Assembly (NCBI GenBank): GCA_013152615.1
Contig: JAADGA010000088.1
Location: forward strand, 1-6,523
Length of the DNA: 6,523 nt
Direction of reading: 5' to 3'
DNA from: Alphaproteobacteria bacterium
GTDB lineage: Bacteria > Pseudomonadota > Alphaproteobacteria > Sphingomonadales > Emcibacteraceae
The position numbers were made by a program, and so were the translations under genes. Position 1 is the stretch's first letter; each line of letters begins with the position of its first letter. Under the pieces are notes generated by a model, which had not been told where the DNA came from, made no database searches, and was given only the letters and a program-made list of their open reading frames with translations. This document shows, in pieces, positions 1-5,656 of the stretch.

Positions 1-59
1 AGGCAAGGGCGACCGCCCGCCCGGAGCTTTAGCGCAGGAGGGGGAGCGAGGCGACGAGC
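1..59. other. Non-coding G-rich flank
   Basis: This stretch holds no gene I can support. The plus strand is purine-rich, with a G5 run at 40-44 and further G runs continuing into the hairpin modules at 60-127. Frame 1 is open from base 1 to a TAA at 112-114, but its translation is low-complexity (Gly, Arg, Pro, Ser) with no recognisable domain. The composition resembles the end of a dispersed intergenic repeat of the kind seen in some alphaproteobacteria; that is an impression from memory, not shown here. It could also be the tail of something starting before the window. Confidence 0.35.
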
Positions 60-121
60 GGGGGTGGAACCCCCATCTCTTAAAAAAATACTGCGGGGGT
101 CCCCCACCTCTTAAAAAAATA
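60..121. repeat. Two tandem hairpin + CTCTT + A7TA modules
   Basis: Two imperfect copies lie side by side. Copy 1 (60-90) is GGGGGT, a 3-base loop, ACCCCC, then ATCTCTT, seven A and TA. Copy 2 (95-121) is GGGGG, T, CCCCC, then ACCTCTT, seven A and TA. The 21 bases at 70-90 and 101-121 match with a single difference (T76 against C107). Each copy begins with a G5/C5 inverted repeat. A CTGC spacer at 91-94 separates them. The duplication is directly visible; its origin and role are unknown. Confidence 0.8.
81..108 (-). terminator. Possible Rho-independent terminator of phaC
   Basis: Read on the minus strand downstream of phaC, a short GC-rich stem (GGGG-GAC-CCCC, extendable by one wobble and one G-C pair) is followed by AGTA and then seven T (complement of 82-88). 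This resembles an intrinsic terminator, about 20 bases after the stop codon. The stem is short and the T tract starts a few bases late, so strength is doubtful. On the plus strand the hairpins are followed by A, not T, so they would not terminate in that direction. Confidence 0.4.
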
Positions 122-127
122 AAGAGG
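107..127. repeat. Inverted repeat CCTCTT/AAGAGG next to phaC stop
   Basis: CCTCTT at 107-112 and AAGAGG at 122-127 are perfect inverted arms of 6 bases around a 9-base A-rich loop. The arm at 122-127 lies two bases beyond the phaC stop codon complement (129-131). On the phaC transcript this would be a weak hairpin with a U-rich loop directly after the stop. It overlaps copy 2 of the tandem modules, so it could compete with or stack on the G5/C5 hairpin. Confidence 0.5.
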
Positions 128-128
128 A

Positions 129-1931
129 TCAGCCATAGCGCACGCGGATATAACGTCCGGGAGCATCTTCGATAATATCGAGCGGGCCATCGCCGGGATG
201 GCGTGCCGCGACTTTGGGGCCGGATTTTGCCTTAAGCCAGTCGTGCCAGTCGTCCCACCATGATCCGTCTTTACTGGTCGCGCCCTGCAGCCATTCCACG
301 GGGTCGGCGGGCAGATCATCGTTAAGCCAGTGATTATATTTATGGGCGGCGGGTGGATTGACAACTCCGGCGATATGCCCCGATCCCGCCAGCATAAAGC
401 GTTTGGGGCCGGAAAAATGCCTTGTGGCCTTGTAAACCGATTTCCACGGGCAGATATGATCGCTCCGCGCGGCCTGAATATAGGTCGGAATATCGATTTT
501 CGTCAGGTCCAGCGGGGTATCATTCAGGATAATTTTTCCCGGTTTGACCAGATTGTTATGCAGATACATTTCATGCAGATACTGGCTGTGGCAGGCGCGG
601 GTGAGACGGGTGTTATCGCCGTTCCAGTACAGCAGATCAAAGGGAAAAGGGTCTTTGCCCTTGAGGTAATTATTGATGACAAAGGACCAGATCAGATCAT
701 TGGAGCGCAACATGTTAAAGGTGTTGGACATGGATTTTCCGTCAAGGAAGCCTTTTTCTTCCATGGTTTGTTCGAGATCTGCCATCTGTTTGTCATCGAC
801 GAAGATGGTCAGCTCTCCGGCTTCGCTGAAATCAACCTGGGTCACCAGAAAGGTGGCGCAGCCGATCTGGTCAAGCGTCTTTTTGGCCGCGAGGTGGGCA
901 AGGGTTGCCGCCAGCAACGTGCCGCCAATACAATATCCGGCGATGTTGATCGTTGCTTCCCCGGTGGCTTTCCTGACCATGTCAATTGCGGTCAGGGTGC
1001 CAAGACGCATATAGTCACCAAAATCCAGGGCGGCCATGCTTTTGTCCGGGTTACGCCAAGAAACGATAAACACGCTGTGGCCGTTATCTGTCAGCCATTT
1101 GACCAGTGAATTCTCCTGCCGCAGATCAAGGATGTAGAATTTGTTGATCCATGGCGGGATAATCAACAGGGGCCTTTTAAATTGTTTTTTGGTGGTGGGG
1201 GTATAGTGAATAAGCTCAAAAAGCTCATTACGAAAGATGACTTTCCCCGCAGTCATGGCAATATTCCGCCCCAGTTCAAATTCTTGTTCATCGGTCATTT
1301 TAACGGTAAATATGCCATTTTCGGGGTTATAGTCCCGCAGGATATTCTCAAAACCCTTCACCAGATTCTGGCCCTGACTATCGATGGTTTCCCGGATAAC
1401 CTCCGGGTTGGTGAGGGCGAAATTGGTTGGCGACATGGCATCGGTGAATTGTTTGGCAAAGAAATTCATCTTGTCCTTTTCATGACGATCTTCGGCGGGA
1501 ATATCATCTACCGCCCCGGTGAAGGATTGGCAGGTCAGCAGATAGGATTGACGAATAAAGTCAAATATCTGGTTTTCCCACTCCTTGCCCTTGAATCTCT
1601 TGTCATTAACCGGCGGGGTTATCACCGGCTTCACGCTATTATCGCCCATCATTTTGCGGGTGGTATTTTGCCACAGGGACATATAATTCTGCCACAGCGC
1701 CATCTGTTTTTCCACCAACTGTTCCGGATGGCTGGAATAATAGCGCGAAAGCTCAAGCAGAGTTTCGCCGATATGCATCGGGTCCGTTGTTATATTGGAG
1801 GTCCGGTCGTTCTGCTCCTGCAGGAAATCATGAGCCATTTTGTGAAATCCGGCAGTCATCTCTGTAATATTCTCCATTATATCTTCCGGATTTTCCGGAA
1901 TTTGATTTGGATCAGATTTTTTTTTAGTCAT
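129..1931 (-). CDS. phaC: Class I polyhydroxyalkanoate synthase PhaC
   Basis: PhaC polymerises (R)-3-hydroxyacyl-CoA, usually 3-hydroxybutyryl-CoA, into polyester at the surface of cytoplasmic storage granules, releasing CoA. The 600-residue product fits class I length. Residues about 1-110 are polar and variable; the PhaC N-terminal domain spans about 110-280 and an alpha/beta-hydrolase fold follows. The lipase-like box is GYCIGG at 332-337 with nucleophile Cys334; Asp491 (SDHICPW) and His519 (GSGHIAG) complete the Cys-Asp-His triad. The YWNGD segment at 435-439 and the tryptophan-rich GSWWDDW near 556-562 are family hallmarks, as is the C-terminal APGRYIRVR. The ATG at 1931 is chosen because AAGGAG precedes it by 8 bases; the longer frame from a TTG at 2006 has no such site. 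No depolymerase, phasin or phaAB gene is in view, so it stands alone here. Nine A residues follow codon 2. Confidence 0.97.
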   Translation of the reverse strand: MTKKKSDPNQIPENPEDIMENITEMTAGFHKMAHDFLQEQNDRTSNITTDPMHIGETLLELSRYYSSHPEQLVEKQMALWQNYMSLWQNTTRKMMGDNSVKPVITPPVNDKRFKGKEWENQIFDFIRQSYLLTCQSFTGAVDDIPAEDRHEKDKMNFFAKQFTDAMSPTNFALTNPEVIRETIDSQGQNLVKGFENILRDYNPENGIFTVKMTDEQEFELGRNIAMTAGKVIFRNELFELIHYTPTTKKQFKRPLLIIPPWINKFYILDLRQENSLVKWLTDNGHSVFIVSWRNPDKSMAALDFGDYMRLGTLTAIDMVRKATGEATINIAGYCIGGTLLAATLAHLAAKKTLDQIGCATFLVTQVDFSEAGELTIFVDDKQMADLEQTMEEKGFLDGKSMSNTFNMLRSNDLIWSFVINNYLKGKDPFPFDLLYWNGDNTRLTRACHSQYLHEMYLHNNLVKPGKIILNDTPLDLTKIDIPTYIQAARSDHICPWKSVYKATRHFSGPKRFMLAGSGHIAGVVNPPAAHKYNHWLNDDLPADPVEWLQGATSKDGSWWDDWHDWLKAKSGPKVAARHPGDGPLDIIEDAPGRYIRVRYG

Positions 1932-1939
1932 AACCGGTT

Positions 1940-1945
1940 CTCCTT
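1940..1945 (-). promoter_or_regulatory. phaC ribosome binding site
   Basis: The minus strand reads AAGGAG here, a strong Shine-Dalgarno match 8 bases before the ATG at 1931. It settles the start in favour of 1931 over the in-frame TTG at 2006. The 8-base spacer (1932-1939) is itself the perfect palindrome AACCGGTT. Confidence 0.85.
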
Positions 1946-2042
1946 GATGTCGCCCCGAGTCTAATATCACAACGGCGCGAAGTAAACAGGGGAGTTTTTC
2001 CGCCAAACCGGCTAAAAGATATTTTCCTTTGTTATCGACAGT

Positions 2043-2051
2043 TGGTATAAC
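2043..2051 (+). promoter_or_regulatory. Candidate extended -10 promoter for the alaC-hom-glpX-recJ cluster
   Basis: TGGTATAAC matches an extended -10 (TG, one base, then TATAAC, 5 of 6 to TATAAT). A -35 at normal spacing (about 2023-2028, TTTCCT) is poor, which is typical of extended -10 promoters. The predicted transcript start near 2058 would give a leader of roughly 68 bases before the ATG at 2126. This rests on motif match only. Confidence 0.35.
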
Positions 2052-2069
2052 AAGCCGACGAACAGGCTT
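2052..2069 (+). repeat. Small inverted repeat in the leader region
   Basis: AAGCC at 2052-2056 and GGCTT at 2065-2069 are perfect inverted arms around an 8-base loop. It sits immediately downstream of the candidate -10, overlapping the predicted transcript start, so it could be an operator half-site pair or a 5' end hairpin. Five base pairs can arise by chance. Confidence 0.3.
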
Positions 2070-2115
2070 TGACGACAGGATATTTGGGGATTATGGAACA
2101 TACGGGGTTGAGACA

Positions 2116-2121
2116 AGAGGA
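2116..2121 (+). promoter_or_regulatory. Ribosome binding site deciding the aminotransferase start
   Basis: AGAGGA lies 4-5 bases before the ATG at 2126. The alternative in-frame ATG at 2093 has only a GGGGA two bases away, too close, and the TTG at 2069 has no good site. The protein from 2126 also begins where family members do, shortly before the RLPPYVF motif. Confidence 0.7.
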
Positions 2122-2125
2122 AAAG

Positions 2126-3343
2126 ATGGAACAGGATTTCTACCGCATCAAAAGGCTGCCGCCCTATGTTTTTGCTGAAGTCAACGCCATGAAGGCAAAA
2201 GAACGGGCGGCGGGCGCGGACATCATTGATTTCGGTATGGGTAATCCCGATCTGGTGCCGCCGCAGCATGTGATTGACAAGCTGACCGAGACTCTGAAGA
2301 ATCCGAAGGTGCATCGTTATTCGACCTCACGCGGGATTCCGGGGTTGCGCCGGGCGCTGAGTGCTTATTACGCGCGGCGCTTCATGGTTGATATTGATCC
2401 TGAAAGTGAAAGCATCGTCACCCTGGGGTCAAAGGAGGGGCTGGCCAATCTGGCGCAGGCAATCACCGCACCGGGGGATGTGATTCTGGTGCCAAATCCG
2501 AGCTATCCGATTCATCATTTCGGGTTTATTATTGCCGGGGCCACCATTCGTCATTTGCCGGTCGGCACCGGACAGGATTTTATTGAGGAATTGACCAACG
2601 CGGTCAAACATTCAATCCCGAAGCCGACGGCGCTGGTAATCAATTTTCCGTCAAACCCGACGGCACAGGTGGTTGATCTGGATTTTTACCGGGAGATTGT
2701 CGCCTTTGCCCGCAAATATGAAATTTATATTCTGTCGGATCTGGCCTATGCGGAAATCTATTTTGATGGCACCCCGCCGCCGTCGATATTGCAGGTGCCG
2801 GGGGCGAAAGATGTTGCAATCGAGTTTACTTCGCTCAGCAAGACCTATTCGATGGCGGGCTGGCGTATGGGTTTTGCCGTCGGCAACCGTGAGCTGATTG
2901 CCGCCCTGACCCGGGTAAAATCCTATGTCGATTATGGTGCTTTTACCCCGATTCAGGTGGCGGCCACCGCGGCGCTGAACGGGCCGCAGGACTATATTGA
3001 TTATGCCCGCGGGGTCTATAAATCGCGCCGGGATGTTCTGGTCCGGGGGCTTGCGGACGGTGGCTGGGACATTCCCTCGCCGGCGGCGACCATGTTTGCC
3101 TGGGGCAGAATTCCGGAAATCTGGCGGGATATCGGCTCAATGGAATTCACCAAACAGTTATTAAAGCATGCCCATGTCGCGGTGTCCCCGGGCGAAGGTT
3201 TCGGCGAATATGGCGAGGGGTTTGTCCGCATTGCCCTGGTGGAAAATGAGCAGCGCATTCGTCAGGCCACCCGTAATATCAAGAAATTCATGGCCGACAG
3301 CCCGCAAATTATCGCCCGGTTAACAAAAGGAACAGCCCCGTGA
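2126..3343 (+). CDS. alaC: AlaC-like class I/II aminotransferase
   Basis: This is a PLP-dependent fold-type I aminotransferase of 405 residues. It closely resembles Escherichia coli AlaC (YfdZ), a glutamate-pyruvate aminotransferase, sharing RLPPYVF near the N-terminus, GMGNPD (37-42), YSTSRGIPGLRRA, PNPSYPIH, FPSNPTAQ and the MAGWR segment. Lys239 in SLSKTYSMAGWR should form the Schiff base with PLP; Asp205 (SDLAY) and Asn177 (SNPT) should contact the cofactor, Arg247 its phosphate and Arg368 the substrate carboxylate. It should act in the cytoplasm. Such genes are often labelled LL-diaminopimelate aminotransferase in alphaproteobacteria; the sequence here favours AlaC, and true substrate preference is not determined. 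The stop overlaps the GTG start of hom by four bases (GTGA), so the two are probably translationally coupled. The position next to hom hints at a link with aspartate-family amino acids, which is inference. Confidence 0.93.
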   Translation: MEQDFYRIKRLPPYVFAEVNAMKAKERAAGADIIDFGMGNPDLVPPQHVIDKLTETLKNPKVHRYSTSRGIPGLRRALSAYYARRFMVDIDPESESIVTLGSKEGLANLAQAITAPGDVILVPNPSYPIHHFGFIIAGATIRHLPVGTGQDFIEELTNAVKHSIPKPTALVINFPSNPTAQVVDLDFYREIVAFARKYEIYILSDLAYAEIYFDGTPPPSILQVPGAKDVAIEFTSLSKTYSMAGWRMGFAVGNRELIAALTRVKSYVDYGAFTPIQVAATAALNGPQDYIDYARGVYKSRRDVLVRGLADGGWDIPSPAATMFAWGRIPEIWRDIGSMEFTKQLLKHAHVAVSPGEGFGEYGEGFVRIALVENEQRIRQATRNIKKFMADSPQIIARLTKGTAP

Positions 3344-4632
3344 CCAATCCTCTGAGAATAGCCATTGCCGGCCTTGGCACAGTCGGAGTCGGGGTCATCA
3401 GAATTCTGGTGAGTCACCAGCAGATGATTGCCGCCCGTGCCGGTCGTCCGGTTGAGATTGTTGCCGTTTCCGCCAGCAATCGCGGTCGGCAGCGCGGAGT
3501 AGATATTTCCGGTTATGACTGGGTTGACAATGCGCTGGATTTTGCCGCCAGAGACGATATCGACATTATTGTGGAATTGATTGGTGGCTCTGACGGTGTC
3601 GCCCACGCGCTGGCCCGGCAGTCTCTTGGCCGGGGGAAACCCTTTGTCACCGCCAACAAGGCGCTGATCGCCCATCATGGTATGGAATTGGCCCGGATTG
3701 CCGAGGAGCAGAATATTGGTTTGCGGTTCGAGGCCGCGGTTGCCGGTGGTATTCCAATCATAAAATCCCTCGGTGAGGGGCTGACGGCCAACCGGCTCAC
3801 CCGGCTTTACGGCATTCTGAACGGCACGACAAATTATATCCTGACCCAGATGGAGGCCACGGCCCGGGATTACGGGGAAATTCTGGAGGAAACCAAACTT
3901 CTGGGCTATCTGGAGGCCGACCCGTCGCTTGATCTTGATGGCATTGATGCCGGTCACAAGCTGGCGATCCTGAGCATGGTGGCCTTTGGGGTGAATATAA
4001 ATTTTGACGCTATCTATATGGAAGGTATCCGCCGGATCAAGCTGGTGGATATTGACTATGCCAGGGAACTGGGCTACCGGATCAAACTGCTCGGGCTGGC
4101 CAGTCTTTCTGCGGCCGGACTGGAACAGCGGGTTCATCCCTGTCTGGTGCCGGACTCGGCACCCATTGCCCATGTCGATGACGGGGTTAACGCGGTGGTG
4201 GTTGACGGTGATGCTGTTGGCCGGACTTTTTACGAGGGCCGGGGTGCCGGTGAGGGGCCGACGGCCTCGGCGGTGGTTGCCGATATTATCGATATTGCCC
4301 GCGGCCATCACGGCCCGGCATTCTTTGTCCCGGCTCAGGGGATGCAGAAAGTAAACCTCATCAGTATTTCCGACCGGGTCGGGCCTTATTATATCCGACT
4401 CCATGTCGAGGAACAGCCGGGGGTGATTGCCGATATCGCGGCGGCCCTGCGCGATAAAGATGTGTCGCTGCATGTTATGCTGCAAAAGGGCAGTGAACAG
4501 GATGGCAGCGTTTATGTAGTCATGGTTACCCATGATACCCGTGAGCAGAAATTAATGGATGCCATGGATCAGATCAATGCATTATCCTCGGTTATTGATA
4601 AACCACTGGCAATCCGGATAGAGAATTTGTAA
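3340..4632 (+). CDS. hom: Homoserine dehydrogenase with ACT domain
   Basis: Hom reduces L-aspartate 4-semialdehyde to L-homoserine with NAD(P)H, the branch point toward threonine and methionine. The 430-residue protein opens with a Rossmann nucleotide-binding motif GLGTVGVG (11-18). VTANKALIAHHG (103-114) carries a conserved lysine (Lys107). The catalytic domain has GILNGTTNYIL (158-168) and GYLEADPSLDLDGIDAGHK (189-207), in which the acidic residues and Lys207 match the homoserine dehydrogenase active-site signature. A C-terminal ACT domain lies at about 348-425 (YYIRLHVEEQPGVIADIA), the usual site for feedback control, commonly by threonine; that ligand is inferred. It is a single-function enzyme with no aspartokinase fusion. 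The start is GTG at 3340, with AAAAGGAA 7 bases upstream inside the preceding gene. Length is normal for the family. Confidence 0.97.
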   Translation: MTNPLRIAIAGLGTVGVGVIRILVSHQQMIAARAGRPVEIVAVSASNRGRQRGVDISGYDWVDNALDFAARDDIDIIVELIGGSDGVAHALARQSLGRGKPFVTANKALIAHHGMELARIAEEQNIGLRFEAAVAGGIPIIKSLGEGLTANRLTRLYGILNGTTNYILTQMEATARDYGEILEETKLLGYLEADPSLDLDGIDAGHKLAILSMVAFGVNINFDAIYMEGIRRIKLVDIDYARELGYRIKLLGLASLSAAGLEQRVHPCLVPDSAPIAHVDDGVNAVVVDGDAVGRTFYEGRGAGEGPTASAVVADIIDIARGHHGPAFFVPAQGMQKVNLISISDRVGPYYIRLHVEEQPGVIADIAAALRDKDVSLHVMLQKGSEQDGSVYVVMVTHDTREQKLMDAMDQINALSSVIDKPLAIRIENL

Positions 4633-4680
4633 AAAGAAAATACGGATTAATTTTAACAACGTCAAAGTTAGGAAAAACGG
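4633..4680 (+). promoter_or_regulatory. AT-rich spacer between hom and glpX
   Basis: This 48-base gap is far richer in A/T than the genes beside it. It holds the glpX ribosome binding site (AGGA at 4670-4673, 7 bases before ATG). TTGTAA at 4627-4632 with TTTTAA at 4651-4656 is a weak -35/-10 pair at 18-base spacing, so an internal promoter is possible. There is no terminator-like hairpin; only a 4-base arm pair (TAAC 4654-4657, GTTA 4667-4670). Read-through from hom is the simpler view. Confidence 0.4.
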
Positions 4681-5655
4681 ATGGCCTTTGAATCAAACCT
4701 GGATCGGCTGCTGGTGCTTGACCTTGTGCGGGTGACGGAGGCGGCGGCAGTATCCGCAGCCAAACTTATTGGCAAGGGTGATGAGAAGGCGGCGGACGCG
4801 GCCGCGGTGGATGCCATGCGCAGCGCACTCAATAATATGGATATTCAGGGCCGGGTGGTGATCGGCGAGGGCGAGCGTGACGAAGCGCCGATGCTGTTCA
4901 TTGGTGAAGAGGTCGGCACGGGCAAGGGGCCGCGGGTTGATATTGCCCTTGATCCGCTCGAAGGCACCACCATTGCCGCCAAGGCGATGCAGAATTCGCT
5001 GGCAGTGATTGCGATTTCCGAGGAAGGTCATCTGTTGAATGCGCCCGATGTCTATATGAACAAGGTTGCCGTTGGTCCGGGCTATGCGGACGGTGTGGTT
5101 GATCTCGACCGGACGCCGACTGAGAATATCAAATCTGTTGCCGAGGCCCGGGGATGCTCGGTCAATGATATTCTGGTATGTGTGCTTGACCGGCCACGTC
5201 ATGCCGCCATTATTGAGGAAATCCGTGGCGCTGGCGCCCGGGTGAAATTAATTGGTGACGGCGATGTTGCCGGTATTATCGATACCACCAATCCGGATAC
5301 CAGTGTTGATATTTATATGGGTTCCGGCGGCGCCCCGGAAGGGGTTCTGGCGGCGGCAGCCCTGCGCTGTATTGGCGGTCAGATGCAGGGCCGGTTGATC
5401 TTTCGCAATGATGACGAACGGGGGCGGGCGCATAAATGGGGGATTACCGATCTTAACCGGAAATATTCCACCATGGATATGGCCAGCGGCGATGTGATTT
5501 TTGCCGCAACCGGGGTCACGGATGGCTATTTACTGCGCGGCGTCCATCAGACCCTGGACGGCAAGGGCTATTCGACCGAGTCCGTTGTTATGCGCTCAAG
5601 AACCGGCACTGTGCGCTGGGTCAGGGCCGAGCATAACCGTAAAAATAGTGGGTGA
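4681..5655 (+). CDS. glpX: Class II fructose-1,6-bisphosphatase GlpX
   Basis: GlpX hydrolyses fructose 1,6-bisphosphate to fructose 6-phosphate, the irreversible step of gluconeogenesis, using divalent metal. The 324-residue protein is close to the E. coli enzyme (336). Residues matching the E. coli metal ligands are present: Asp39 (EKAAD), Glu63 in IGEGERDEAPM (61-71), Asp91 and Glu94 in DIALDPLEGT (87-96), and Glu220 in GGAPEGV. The RPRH (171-174) and DGDVAG (193-198) segments match substrate-binding parts of the family. In some alphaproteobacteria and cyanobacteria this family also has sedoheptulose-1,7-bisphosphatase activity; nothing here, such as a Calvin-cycle gene, points to that. The ATG at 4681 has AGGA 7 bases upstream. 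The gene ends one base before the recJ ATG. No truncation or missing key residue is seen. Confidence 0.97.
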   Translation: MAFESNLDRLLVLDLVRVTEAAAVSAAKLIGKGDEKAADAAAVDAMRSALNNMDIQGRVVIGEGERDEAPMLFIGEEVGTGKGPRVDIALDPLEGTTIAAKAMQNSLAVIAISEEGHLLNAPDVYMNKVAVGPGYADGVVDLDRTPTENIKSVAEARGCSVNDILVCVLDRPRHAAIIEEIRGAGARVKLIGDGDVAGIIDTTNPDTSVDIYMGSGGAPEGVLAAAALRCIGGQMQGRLIFRNDDERGRAHKWGITDLNRKYSTMDMASGDVIFAATGVTDGYLLRGVHQTLDGKGYSTESVVMRSRTGTVRWVRAEHNRKNSG

Positions 5656-5656
5656 T

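Larger units (their letters stand above)
1932..2125. promoter_or_regulatory. Divergent intergenic region, phaC / alaC-like
   Basis: This 194-base gap lies between two divergent start codons and must carry promoters for both directions. It is richer in A/T than the flanking genes, mostly at 1985-2050. For the plus strand an extended -10 element is visible (listed separately). For phaC I see no convincing -35/-10 pair; TATTAG on the minus strand (near 1960-1967) is a weak -10 candidate. I see no clear regulator operator. Confidence 0.6.

Noticed and set aside
1..114. An open frame running to TAA at 112-114 as the end of an upstream gene
   Set aside because: The translation is low-complexity and crosses the hairpin modules; other frames are also open. 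There is no evidence that it is coding.
60..121. CRISPR array
   Set aside because: There are only two repeat copies, separated by 4 bases with no spacer of CRISPR length, and no cas gene in view.
330..1964. Long open frames on the plus strand opposite phaC (330-1109 and 1182-1964)
   Set aside because: Both lie antisense to a gene with a complete catalytic triad. Their translations show no recognisable domain, and they have no convincing start context. They are mirror frames of phaC codon use.
1932..2006. N-terminal extension of PhaC from a TTG at 2006
   Set aside because: There is no Shine-Dalgarno site before it, while the ATG at 1931 has AAGGAG at ideal spacing; the added 25 residues resemble no family sequence.
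2069..2125. N-terminal extension of the aminotransferase from TTG 2069 or ATG 2093
   Set aside because: The ribosome binding site and the family N-terminus both favour ATG 2126. An upstream leader peptide is also excluded for ATG 2093, as it is in frame with the gene.
3262..4533. A 423-codon open frame on the minus strand opposite hom
   Set aside because: Its length is striking, but hom is fully intact on the other strand and the antisense product has no recognisable motif. It is best explained by codon bias leaving the opposing frame free of stops.
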